Source: Calamus simplicifolius (taxonomy: Eukaryota > Streptophyta > Magnoliopsida > Arecales > Arecaceae). Taken from it: a stretch of DNA of 64,000 nucleotides. The DNA is taken from contig UESW01004359.1 of assembly GCA_900491605.1 (NCBI GenBank), positions 842,364 through 906,363 on the forward strand, written 5' to 3'. This document shows positions 1 to 11,140 of the stretch, one piece after another (within the stretch, counting starts at the first letter, position 1; the number at the start of each line of letters is the position of its first letter). Made by a program: the position numbers and the translations under genes. The notes beneath the pieces were generated by a model. That model was not told the DNA's origin. It searched no databases and saw only the letters and a program-made list of their open reading frames with translations.

Positions 1-1700
1 TCAATAGTTTTAGGTTTATTTGAGATACAAATGCAAGATGATTATTGATATTTCTCATATATGATCTAGTTCTTACACCTTGAGATGGATCACCTATAAT
101 CAATTCCTTAGGATGACCATAAGCATATCTCCAATCTCTAGGAAGATCTACATCATTGCGAGTAGTATCAATAACATCAACTCTAGGAGAATCATCATCT
201 TTAGCTTCTTGTTCATGATCTGAAGATACATCTATATTTAATTTTTCAATATCTCTCTCTAGCAAATTTGTATCTTTCTCATCATCAATCTTTTCTGAAC
301 TTGATGCTAAAGACTCATCAAAAACTACATGAATAGATTCTTCTATAATTAAGGATTTCTTGTTAAATACTCTAAAGGCTTTACTAGTTGTTGAATATCC
401 TAAGAATATGCCTTCATCAGATTTTGCATCAAATTTTTCAAGATTATCTTTACCATTATTATGAATGAAACATTTACAACCAAATGCATGAAAATAACTA
501 ATATTTGGTTTCTATTATTCCATATTCATAAGGAGTTTTTTTAAGAATTGGCCTAATTAGGGCTCTATTAAGGATGTAACATGTGTGTTTATAGCTTCCG
601 CCCAAAAGTATTTTGGAAGGTTGCTTTCACATAGCATGGTACGGGCCATGTCCTCTAAAGTTCTATTCTTTCTTTCTACAACTCTTTTGTTGAGGTGTTC
701 TAGGTGCAGAAAAATTATGATGAATGCCATGTTCAATGCAGAAATTTTTAAATAAATGATTTTTAAATTCTGTGCCATGATCACTTCTAAGAGACACTAT
801 GGTGTTATTTTTCTCATTAGTGACTTTCTTGAAGAATTTCAGAAATATCGAGAAAGTCTCATCCTTGTGAGCTAAAAAATACCCAAGTGAATCTAGAATA
901 ATCATCTACTATCACAAGACCATATTTCTTTTCTCCTAAACTAGTGGTTTTAGTAGGTCCAAAAAGGTCCATATGAAGTAGCTCTAGTGGCCTAGAAGTG
1001 GAAACAATATTTTTAGATTTGAAAGAGTTTCTAGTTTGTTTTCCAAATTGACATGCATCACAAATTCTGTTATTTTCAAAATCTAACTTTGGAAGTCCTT
1101 TAACTAAATCATTCTAATTAATTTTAAAATCAAGTGTGTGCTTGCATGACCTAATCTACGATGCCATAGCCATCCAATCTCATTAATATTAGCATTATCA
1201 GCAACTAAGCAATGATTACTAGTAGACAAATTGTCTAAATCAATTAAGTATACATTGTCATTTCTATTTCCAGTAAATATAATGCTATTATTAATGGGAT
1301 TAGAAACAGTGCAGATAGAGGCTTCAAATGAAACTTTGAAACCTTTATCACACAATTGGCTAATGCTAATCAAATTATTTTAAACCATCTACATATAAAA
1401 CATTTTCTATAAAAGTGAAGGGAGTTATTTAAATTTTACCAAATCCCATAATTTGGCCTTTACCATTGTCTCCAAATGTAACAACTCCTCTCTTATCTTC
1501 AAGGGTGATGAATTGATCCTTGTCACCCGTCATGTGCCTTGAGCAGCCGCTATCAAGATACCACTTACGTTTTGATCTTTTGACCGCAAGACACTCCTGC
1601 AAAGTGATCAAATCTTATGTTTAGGTACCCAAGCTTTCTTGGGTCCTTCATGGTTAGTAGCGATAAAAATTGTTCCTTTCGGAACTCATATTTTCTTTCC
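1..1700 (-). pseudogene. Copia pol fragment: protease, GAG-pre-integrase, integrase
   Basis: Minus-strand frames show the parts of a Copia polyprotein in order. The aspartic protease has the WYLDSGCSRHMTG motif (around 1560). The integrase zinc-binding start has WLWHRRLGHAS (around 1150). The integrase core lies at about 560-900. The integrase C-terminal region near 360-500 reads FDAKSDEGIFLGYS, and GVRTRS with a short lead into RT lies at about 1-90. The product would cut and integrate element cDNA. Frame breaks near 905, 1100, 1375 and 1430 mean no continuous product. Reverse transcriptase and RNase H are outside the window. Confidence 0.88.
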
Positions 1701-1828
1701 TTTTATATTTAAATCCTTATTAATTTTTCTAAAATTGCATTCATAAGCTTTATGTCTTTCTTGTTACAATAATAACATGAAACATCATTTTTATCTTGTT
1801 TCTTTATAAAGAAATTCTTGACAAACTT

Positions 1829-3259
1829 TTATTTCTTATTAGGCCTATAACCTAATCCAGCTTTATCAAATACAGCTCTTTGATTACTCAATAGCAAGTT
1901 AAGTTTTTTAGAGCTATATGTAAATTTATCAACTATATTTTTATATTTATCAACTTCTTTCTTTAAGCAAACATTTTCATTAGAAATCGATTCTTTTTCT
2001 TTTAACAAATTCTTATTTTTAGATTTCAGTTCTTCAACTTCATGAGTTAGTTTATCTTTTTCTTTGACAAGATTTAAGTTATCATTCTTCAAAGATTTGC
2101 TTTTCTTTTTCAAAACTTTAAAATCACTAACTAATTCGTTAAATGCATCAAACAATTCTTCAAATGTAAAGTCATGAGTTTCAGTGCTTACCTCATCATC
2201 TTCTTTTGCCATAAAGCAAATGTTTGCAACTTCCTTTTGTTCTTCCTCGGAATAGGATTCTTCGCTATCGCCCCATGTTACAACATAAGCCTTCTTCTTC
2301 TTTTTGTAGGCTTTCTTTAATTGAGGGCAGTCATATCTAAAGTGCCCCTGTTTCTTACATTCATAACATATGAGGGGTATTTCTCTTTGTCCTTGTCCTT
2401 GTCCTTCTCTTTTTCTTTTTCACCTTTCATTTTTATTCCATACTTTTTCTTGTGGAAGGGTCTCCTTCTTTGCATAAATTTTTTAAACTTCTTTGTAAGA
2501 AGGGCTATCTCATCATCTTCCTCTTCTTCTTCACTGCTGTTTGTTTCCTTTTCTGTAGCTTTAAGGGCAATCGTTCTCTTCTTTTTAACTTCTTCCTCTT
2601 GATGCTACTTCATTGTCAGCTCATGGGTCATCAATGATCCAAGTAGCTCCTCCAAAGGTAAGGTATTGAGGTCCTTGGCTTCTTGGATTGCAGTCACCTT
2701 TGCTTCCCATGATCTTGGAAGAGACCTAAGTATTTTACGCAACAAATCAGAATTAGTATAGGTCTTACCAAGACTTTTTAGACCATTTACAATATCAGTA
2801 AATCTAGTGTACATGCATGTGATAGTTTCATTTTGTTCCATGCTAAACAATTCATACTTGTGCACTAGAATATTAATTTTTGATTCTTTAACTTGATTAG
2901 TACCCTCATGGGTAACTTCTAGTCTATCCCAAATTTCTTTTACGGAAATACATGTATAAATTCTATTAAATTCATTAGCATCTAAAGCACAATATAAAAC
3001 ATTCATGGCTTTGCATTAAGCTGGGCCATTTTCCTATCGTTCTCATTCAATCCCTTTCAGGTTTAGAAACTATTGAACCATCTACAATGTGTGTGAGTGT
3101 GTTAGGTCCATTAGTGATTACATTTCATAGTTCATAATCTAAAGCTTGAATAAAATTTCTCATTCTAGCTTTCCAATATCCATAATTTGCGCCATTAAAT
3201 AAAGGAGGTCTATTTGTGGATTGACCTTCAGCAAAAGAAGATCCAACTTGAGCTGCCAT
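1829..3259 (-). pseudogene. Copia gag (UBN2-type) with zinc knuckle and coiled coil
   Basis: The likely start is the minus-strand ATG at 3259, followed by a region reading NRPPLFNGANYGYWKARM, typical of plant Copia gag. The UBN2-type gag body is clear at 3006-2605 (KEIWDRLEVTHEGTNQVKES and following). A CCHC zinc knuckle, CYECKKQGHFRYDC, lies near 2325-2368. A lysine- and glutamate-rich coiled-coil segment follows at 2212-1829. The product would form the virus-like particle that packages element RNA. Frame breaks near 3010-3055 and 2600 split it. Confidence 0.85.
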
Positions 3260-3303
3260 TTGGATCTTTGACTCTTGATCGTTGGATCAAACAAGAAATG
3301 AGT

Positions 3304-3320
3304 ACTAGCTCTGATAACAA
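3304..3320 (-). other. Primer binding site of the SIRE-like Copia element
   Basis: Immediately inside the LTR, the minus strand reads TTGTTATCAGAGCTAG. This is one mismatch away from the TGGTATCAGAGC site used by many plant Copia elements, which pairs with the 3' end of initiator methionine tRNA. It fixes the orientation: this LTR is the 5' LTR. Confidence 0.75.
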
Positions 3321-3322
3321 TT

Positions 3323-4905
3323 TGTTGACCCAGATGGCAACCCAAGAGGGGGGGGTGAATTGGGTTTTTTAAAAAATTTAACTTTTTAAAACTAAGTGCT
3401 CTGATATGAAAGTGCTTAAGTGCAATGTATAGATAAATGCTAAGCACAAACAACTGAGATAGAGAGAGACAAAGAGACAAAGCACAGCAAACACAAAGGT
3501 TTTATAGTGGTTCGGTGTATCCAACACCTACATCCACTCCCAAGCAGCACTTGGGTCCACACTATAATCCACTTGATTACAGTCGAGTTGTTTTACAAGC
3601 TCACAACTCAAACTTGTTGTTTTTTCGGAGTCACAACGAACCCAGCCGTTTTTCCGGGTTACCAGCACAAAACCCAACCACAAGCTATCCTTAGCTTGTC
3701 CCGAGGTATACTACCTCCACTAATTCAATCCCTGATTGAATTAGCCAACAACAATGAAAAATAGAGTTTACAATACAAGACAGCTCCTTAAGTGAGCAAA
3801 TATGCAATTAAATGAACAAGGGTAAGAAAAGCCTGTTTGAAGCGAATTTGGTTTGAGCTTTTCTTCTTTTCTTCTTTTCCTCTTCTCCTTTGAAGGATTG
3901 AATCAGGCTTCAGCTTAGATTCTTCACAAAAAATCGCAGTTGAGAAGTTGAGATTTTGGGGCTTTTGCTTTCTTTTTCTTTACTTGGAAAATCCTCTGAT
4001 TCTGAACTTGAATGCTTTGGATTTCTTTTTCAGACTCTCTTGGATTGGTTGATGTAAGCTCTGAGTCTTTCCTTTTGATTTCTCTCTCAAGATTTTTGGA
4101 TTTTTCACAAAATATTTCCTTTTTCTTTTTCTATATTTTTTCTTTTTCAAACAGACGGTTCCCCCTTTTTATAAATCCCTTAATCCAAGATTAGGTGAAA
4201 AAAATAGTCGTTGCAGAGTAGTTGGATTGCTTCTACACACAAAGAAAAATAGCCGTTAGAGTTTAGGTAGAAAAATATTACCGTTGGAGTCCGTTCTGAC
4301 ATTTGAAAAATTCGTTCCTGACAGGTTGGAGTCGGCTCCAACTTTTTAGGTGTCGACTCCGAATCGGGGTGTCCAAAAATAGTAATAAGAAGTTCGTTGA
4401 GGAGTCGGCTCCGAAAAAGTTAAGTGTCGGCTCGGCGCTATCGGGAGTCAGCTCCGAAATTTTAAGGTGTCGACTCTAACTTTGTCCAAAAAACATGCTC
4501 TATGTTCTCATGTTAGAGTCGGCTCCAGGAAACTTCAGGTGTCGGCTCCGCAACTTTCAGGTGTCGGCTCCCGAACTCCAGGTGTCGGCTTCGGAAACTA
4601 AAGTAGAAACCACTTCTGTGTATCTCAGGTTGGAGTCGGCTCCGAAACTCTAGGTGTCGACTCGAACCGTGCCAAAATTCTAGAAAAGTTTGAACGCCAT
4701 GGGGTCGGCTCCTGACTGTTTGGGTGTCGACTCTAAGTTCTGAACTTACAAATATTCTTTTCAATTTTGATTCAAAACTTATTTCTCTATACCTTTTGAC
4801 TGACTAAACATTTTTAATGCCTGAAACACTTCGTAAATTTATCAGAAATATAATGAATATACTCATATCTTTTGTTAATCATCAAAATCAATACTTGGGT
4901 CAACA
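3323..4905 (-). repeat. 5' LTR of the SIRE-like Copia element
   Basis: The 1583-bp repeat begins TGTTGACCC and ends GGGTCAACA, a perfect 9-base terminal inverted pair around the usual TG...CA. The half at about 4320-4720 has a recurring motif around GTCGGCTCC / GTGTCGACTC, present roughly eight times with variable spacers. The partner LTR is not in the window. Confidence 0.85.
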
Positions 4906-7816
4906 AATTCTTTAATACAACTCAATTGATAGAAAAAGAAAATGGAGTTGCTTTCTTGACTCTGGTTCATATTATATTGTGAGAGAGAGAGGTGTCAGCT
5001 TGCAGTTGTCTCATTCTTTTGCGTAAGTTCTAAATGAAGGGAGGCCAATCCATCATCTCTCACCTGCTTGATTTAAAAAAAAAAATTAAAAACTTCCATT
5101 AGTTTAGTGCAAAGCCTTCTTCTCTCTGTCCTCTCTGTCCTCATTTGTCAAAGTCCCGCGAGCTTTGCTCCATCTGTAATCCTTCTCCAAAATTAAAGAA
5201 TTTTTTTTTTCCCTTTTGCTATGCTTTTTGCCTCTATTCCAGCACCCAACAACCTCTATGCCCAACAAAAATCACTCACCTTCTTCCTAGGTCTGCTGGT
5301 AGTTTTCACATTACAAACAGCATAAAGTCAAAGCTTTAACTGGTTGTTGAACCTCTAGCTTGATTTGGATCACCGACAAGGGGCTCATTTATAATTAAAC
5401 TAACATGGCATTGGTGATGCTACATGTGAAATGAATCATCTTGTAACTACAAGACAAAGGACATCAATTATAATGATAACAGTTAAACAATAATGCCAAT
5501 GGTGATGATAATGGTAATGCAATAATAACAAGATATCGAGGGTCCTTAATTTCAGCACTGCAAGTTGTTCCTAAATGAATTCCACCGCTTCCTGCTATGG
5601 GTATTGGGCCCAAGTTTTTTCACATATTAATCCACAATAATATGCTAAGGATTTTGCAGATAGTCATTGTTTCCCATTTAACCTTTTTCAAACTATGGTT
5701 TGTTTTCAGAATTTAATCTGTGAATGGAGGAGCATTCACTTTGGTAAATGACAAATAATTGGAAAGTTTGATCTTTAATAACTAGTGTTAATGCACATGC
5801 CATGCAATCGTATCTAAGTATAACTAGCGAGAAAATCAAAATTTTCCCTTCTATGGTTGGTTACCATCCTTAATTAGATCCTCCCCACATCTTTTTATTT
5901 GTTGGTTGCATGCTGTGGAACCAATGCTGCCACATTGTTTGATGAATCCATCAGAAAATGGTGGATGTAATCGAATCTTTGTTATAATAGTTGGCCAAAT
6001 TACAAATGATTAAGCAGGGAAAAGGAAATTATTACATATGATGCAACCTTTAGATTTAATATCACATTGGTTTGGATGATCCTGCATTATTTTTTCAGAG
6101 TTTCAAGACAATTGCCATTCTTCTTTTCTCCCTTTTTTTTTTAAATTTCTTAAGAGAAAGACAGGAACCGCACAAGCTTTCAGAGTAAAAGATTACATTA
6201 CATGGCATGAGCATATAGATTGAGGAGAGTGGACCTTCCTGCCAGAGTTTTAAGATCCTTGGCTTTCAATATACTTCTCTCCATGGAGTTCCTTATTATA
6301 TTTCAACAGATGAGATGTATGATATGATTTGGACTTGGGAGTGACAGCAATCAACCATAAAAAAACTAATGAACCCTTTCTTGACATTGAAATAAACTGA
6401 TGTCCCCAAGTCCTTATTTTAAATGGGTTGAATGAGTAAAGAATTTGCTTAGCTCAATATACAAACCTTGCCCATGTGCAGCTCTTCTTTCTACCAAAAA
6501 GAATTGAATGAGGAAAGCATACATAACCCATAGTTTAGTACTTTGATATATATGCTGTCTACTTTCTTGCTCCATGAGAACTCTATCCCACATGCTTCCT
6601 TGAAAAACTAACCATTCTTGAGGCTGGCCTCCAAAATTTTCAGTTTGTCGTCCTCGCCGTGACGGTTCCCATCGACATCATGCTCATCGTTAATGATTCC
6701 CTTGTCTATGATGATGGAGTAGTTGATCACCAGATTTCAAGGAAAGCAGTTCAGATTGGGGGGAGGAACCAATTGATTCTCCTAACACAAATCTCACATT
6801 CTTAGCTTAATTTTGAATGATAAAACTTCACTTTCCTTGAATCATGCTGACTGAGGTGACTTCTTAGACCTAAAAGAATGTTGTCAACCACTTAGTGGTT
6901 GATGCTTAATTGCCGGTTTAAGAAAAATATGCTGATGATTGAGAAATCAAGTAGGACCAGCAACATGGTCAGGCTTCCACGTGGAGCAATTCTGAGACCT
7001 GATCATGGGAAACAGCATGAATACTAAAACTTAGGCAGGCTCTAATTGGACCTTATTATTAAAGTGACTTATAGGTAGGTTGTATGATATGTATTGTTCT
7101 TTTGTGTTTGTGAACTTCTTCAGGCTTTGAACAAGTCTGACAGAAGGGGTCTCATGTTTTGCTTCAATAGGTTCCATGCTGGAAGGTAAAGTTGGTTCAC
7201 TGGGCCCAGATTGACTTCAATTTGATATGATTCAGATCAGAGACATATTCTGAATACAAACCAATGATTTGGATTGCCTGCTATTTCCTTGATTAACAAG
7301 GCACAAGGAGACTTGATCAGGGGAGAAAGGAATATTGAACTTGATGTGACTGGATGAGTGTCAACTTGCCAATTGATCCAAAAGAATTCACCCTGTTGGA
7401 AAATGAGAATCTACTCAGCAAGAATTATTCCAGTTTTGATACACAAATCAAGCTTGTGTTATAGCAAGTAAAGCCAAACTAAGGAGGGAATTGACCTGCA
7501 AATCTACTCATCAGCAAGAGTGATATGGATAAAGAGGGGGAGTGATGGAAGGCTCAGGCAAAAGGGGAATGATAATTTGAGGTATATTTCATTAATGTGT
7601 CAAGATGAGAGTATTATTAACTTGACATCGATAGCTCAAGATGACTGGAGAATGGGTCAACATGGTATATTACAACAACAATCCCCTTCCACCCAAGGTT
7701 CTCATCACAAGCAGAGACTATAGTATAAACAAATTAATCATAATCCTAAACAGAACGATAGCTACACTAAGTAAATAGTAATTTGTATAAAGGGATTTCA
7801 AACTCACCATCTCTTA
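4906..7816. other. Intergenic stretch without recognised gene
   Basis: AT-rich, non-repetitive at the scale I can read. The only coding-like stretch is an ATG-less open frame at about 6576-6808 on the plus strand (contains VTVPIDIMLIVNDSLVYDDG); I do not recognise it. Nothing else supported. Confidence 0.5.
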
Positions 7817-8140
7817 GGTAGTGTTTGAAATAGAGAATAAGAGGGGATATCCTCTTTTATTTTCAAAAGCCATAACTATAAAGGATAACTAGAAATAAAG
7901 TTAACCAGAAGATAATCCATAGTTAACCATGGGTTATCCCCTTAATTTATTTTCTAGAAAATGCAGGAATAGCTGATTATCCCTCCAAATAAGAGTAAAA
8001 AAAGTTATCCTATGGATTTACCTTTTTTGTATTTGATATGATCAATGGGATAGCCAAGGGATATCATTAGGGATAGCCAGGGAATAAACTCGATTCCGTA
8101 CACTTACCCATGGATAATATTTTTTCTATCAAACACTATA
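7817..8140. mobile_element. Tourist/PIF-Harbinger-like MITE
   Basis: A 324-bp element with ends GGTAGTGTTTGA and TCAAACACTATA, flanked by TTA on both sides (7814-7816 and 8141-8143). The three-base TTA/TAA target duplication is the mark of the PIF-Harbinger superfamily. The body has many short palindromes, such as GGTTAACC and GGGATATCC. Its left and right halves match the two arms of the larger element at 43551-47348. It has no coding capacity. Confidence 0.8.
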
Positions 8141-8313
8141 TTAAACTCTACCATCATGCTGACTTATTAGCTAATCTCCAACGCAGCTAAGATATGAGTC
8201 AACAATGTATATTATGCTTAAATTCCACCTCCATCCATTTTGGATGCATTCACAAATTTATGATAATTATTTTTAATTTGGAATGCTCGTGATCAAATTT
8301 AAGATCTATCTTA

Positions 8314-8317
<4 letters not shown>

Positions 8318-8386
<69 letters not shown>
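8318..8386. repeat. (AT)n microsatellite
   Basis: About 34 uninterrupted TA units. Confidence 0.98.
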
Positions 8387-8388
<2 letters not shown>

Positions 8389-9008
8389 CTATTTTTCTTT
8401 TAAAAAAATTCTTCAATGCATCATTGAATGGTAGAGCGAGGGTTTTTAAGGTTCTCCATATGGCTGCCATATCAATGTGGAGTGCATGGCCATTCTCAAT
8501 AATATAGCTAAGCACTTCTCTAGCAATATGTTTAGGATCCTAGTAGCAGAGATAAACTGAAGAGTTAATGATAAAGAACAAGTAGAAGAAGCAACAAAAC
8601 ATTCAACCTTTCATTAATTAATCAAACATACACCACAATTCAATAAGCCTACTTTGAGGTAACTGATTACAAAGATTAATAGAATATTTACAGACTACCT
8701 ATCATATATTCTCTTAATTATACATGGACTCATGACTAGAAATATAAAAGACACACCCATGAAATAAATAAATGCATAGAAGTACTCTAAAATACATCAT
8801 CTAGAGGCACTTTGGAGCCATCATAAAAAAAAAACCCTTATATAACTAATAATAATTAATATAATTAAAAATTAATATCTTTGATAATTTAATTATTATT
8901 AAATTTGATTTACTTTCTGATATCACCGGCCAACACATCTCTGACGACATTGCTTCACAGCAGGTGTCAGGCAGCAAGTCAGAAACTCTGGAGGCATGTG
9001 AGGAAAGG
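8387..9008. other. AT-rich intergenic stretch
   Basis: No gene or repeat family recognised between the microsatellite and the Mutator-like element. Confidence 0.5.
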
Positions 9009-9169
9009 GGGAGGTACGAGTAGTTTTTTAAATCGGTGCTATTGTACCGGTTTTAAAACAAATGAAAATAAAAAATTTTATTAAAATAATATTAAAATAA
9101 AAAAATATTATTTTAAATAGTATTTTTTATTTTCACATCATTATTTCTTGATTCGGTCCATCAGTAAGA

Positions 9170-9385
9170 TTAAAGTAGAAATCACCACTTCAAGGGGTGA
9201 TTTCAATTGAATAAAATCATCATTTAAAGTGGTGATTTCATTAGAGTTAAAATCGCCACTCGAAGTGGCGATTTCATTAAATTAAAATCACCACTTTAAA
9301 TGATGATTTCATTTGAGTTGAAACCGCCACTTAAAGTGATGATTTCTATCCCAAAATCGTCACACCTAATGATGACTTTCTCCGA
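9170..9385. repeat. Left array of palindromic units inside the Mutator-like element
   Basis: Five to six units of roughly 40 bp. Each is built on a near-perfect palindrome around AATCGCCACTT and AAGTGGCGATT with sequence-variable arms. Each unit could fold into its own hairpin. Confidence 0.8.
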
Positions 9386-9482
9386 ACTTACTTTCTTATG
9401 GGGACTTAAACGCTACGGATCTCCCTTCGTATAATCTTCTAGCAAATCAAAAGAGGGGTTAGATGGTGGTTAATGATTCAGT

Positions 9483-9612
9483 ATCAATCAGAATTATCTT
9501 GTTATATCTATTATCTTGTTAATCAAAATTATCTTGTTACATCTATTATCTTGTTAATTAGAATTATCTTGTTATACCTATTATCTTGATAATAGATATA
9601 ACAAGATAATAG
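9483..9612. repeat. Short tandem and inverted repeats around ATCTTGTTA
   Basis: The motif ATTATCTTGTTA recurs about every 27 bases and then appears inverted as TAACAAGATAAT near 9600. It lies between the two palindromic arrays. Confidence 0.75.
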
Positions 9613-9654
9613 ACAATAAAGGATTAGGATCGATGGGAGGCTACGAGTGGGTAT

Positions 9655-9825
9655 TTGTTGTAGAAATCGTCACTTAAGTGATGATTTCAACTAACTGAAA
9701 TCGCCACTTGAAGTGACGATTTCAACCGTAAAATACCACTTCAAGTGATGATTTTAACCGTGAAATCATCACTTCGTGACGATTTTAACCCATATAAAAT
9801 CGTCACTTTAAGCGATGATTTCTAG
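9655..9825. repeat. Right array of palindromic units inside the Mutator-like element
   Basis: About five units of the same palindromic family as at 9170-9385, for example AATCGCCACTTGAAGTGACG. Confidence 0.8.
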
Positions 9826-10002
9826 TCATTCCGTCAGCAGCTGTTGATGTAGCCGAACTAAAGGATGATAAAATAAAGATAAAAATATCATTTGAAATGG
9901 TTTTTTATTTTTAACATTATTTTAATAAAATTTTTTATTTTCACTCCTTTGTTTTAAAACCGGTGCCAAAAGGCACCGGTTTAAAAACTGGTCGGGAGGT
10001 AC

Positions 10003-10943
10003 TGTACCATTTGCATGCAGTCGCAGGCGAAGATCAACCACACGCACAGTAACAGTACTGAGCCGAGTATTCATTGATATATATATATAATATATATCAT
10101 CCGCGAGCTTCAAACTTTCAGAGCAAGGCCAGCCTGCACATAAAAGTCTTGTCAGGTGCTACATCAAACTTGCAGGCGGTGCAGGTAAAGCTTCTTTCTT
10201 GGACTTCCGAACAGATGCTCACTGCAGCTAATTGTTTATTAAAATAATCTCTTGGATGAGACCCCTGCATACACGTACGTGCACACCACAAAATTAATTA
10301 AGCATCTCCATTAATTGGCTTCAAATCTTTATTATATATTCCAATCAGCCCATCAGATCCGGTTTTTAAGACTCCATGATGCTGCCGTGTGTTGCACCAA
10401 CTCCTGATCGATCCCTTCGGTGCACCTACACCTCGTAATTAACAAACACTGACGCGGAGCCCCCGATCGACCACCCTCTACCAAAGGCCAACCAGGCTGG
10501 ACAAAAAGGCCATGGGGTTGCCAGTCCTTTGCCCCCTCCTCGCAAGCCAAACGATGTTCATCAAACCACTCGTGTAGTCTTTGGACCCACAGCCCATGAC
10601 CTTATGTGCTCATCCTTAACAATTAAACAAAGTACGGCAAGACTAGACCACGGCATCGAGAGAGCTAGACGGCAAGCCACGGCAAAGAAGAGTTCCTCAA
10701 GCCCCGCACTCACCCCACCCCTTAAACAAAGCCTGAAGGATATATATATATATATATATATATATAAGGAGTTCCATTAGAATAATTCAGTGATCCCAAG
10801 CCAAAGAGACACCGAGTCAAAGAAACAGCACCATGGTCAGCGCTTCAACAGGAATCTCCCAGTTGTACTTGCCAACGTAGGGGCCTTTGAATCCTTCCCC
10901 CCATAGATTCTCCACCTCCCTCCCCCTCCCAATTCTCCCATGT
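10003..10943. other. Upstream region of the GA 2-oxidase gene
   Basis: Non-coding stretch before the promoter. It contains short TA runs at about 10078-10098 and a (TA)n microsatellite at 10740-10766. No gene seen. Confidence 0.6.
10740..10766. repeat. (TA)n microsatellite
   Basis: About 13 TA units, some 375 bp upstream of the GA 2-oxidase start codon. Confidence 0.95.
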
Positions 10944-10949
10944 TATATA
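10944..10949 (+). promoter_or_regulatory. Candidate TATA box of the GA 2-oxidase gene
   Basis: TATATA followed by a pyrimidine-rich segment, about 190 bp upstream of the start codon. The spacing suits a leader of roughly 160 nt. No transcript data are available here. Confidence 0.5.
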
Positions 10950-10992
10950 CCCCTCTAGCTAACACTCGTCTCCCATTCAATATTGTCCCTTC

Positions 10993-11029
10993 TCATCATC
11001 ATCATCATCTTCTTCTTCTTCTTCTTCTT
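10993..11029. repeat. (TCA)n(TTC)n microsatellite in the probable 5' UTR
   Basis: Six TCA units followed by about seven TTC units, between the candidate TATA box and the start codon. Pyrimidine-rich tracts of this kind are common in plant leaders. Confidence 0.85.
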
Positions 11030-11140
11030 GCTTTCTTCCTCGATCTCTTGCCATCGTTCTCCAGACGTTGATGCAAACACGCATATATACAAACTTTTTC
11101 TTTTCATAGATATATATACGTTTGAAAGTGAGCAGAAGCT

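Larger units (their letters stand above)
1..4905 (-). mobile_element. Ty1/Copia LTR retrotransposon, SIRE-like, truncated by window edge
   Basis: Read on the minus strand, the order is LTR (4905-3323), primer binding site, gag, zinc knuckle, protease, integrase, with the sequence running off the window just where reverse transcriptase should begin. Protease before integrase before RT is the Copia order. The long LTR, the gag start and the integrase C-terminus resemble the SIRE/Maximus lineage. Reading frames are broken many times, so the copy is not autonomous as it stands. The second LTR and the left target duplication lie outside the window. Confidence 0.9.
9018..9993. mobile_element. Mutator-like non-autonomous element
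   Basis: The 976-bp element is flanked by a perfect 9-bp direct repeat GGGAGGTAC (9009-9017 and 9994-10002), the target duplication length of Mutator-like elements. Its termini are long inverted repeats of about 125 bp (9018-9140 and 9865-9993). The left end starts GAGTAGTTTTTTAAATCGGT and the right end, read inward, starts GACCAGTTTTTAAACCGGT. The two keep matching through an AT-rich stretch containing TTTTATTAAAATAAT. No transposase is present. The interior is made of palindromic repeat arrays. Confidence 0.82.

Noticed and set aside
8283..8515. Frames with Tyr-Ile repeats on both strands
   Set aside because: Translations of the (AT)n microsatellite.
9170..9825. Palindromic array as a possible CRISPR or bacterial regulatory cluster
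   Set aside because: Enclosed by Mutator-like inverted ends with a 9-bp target duplication in plant DNA; spacers are not unique.
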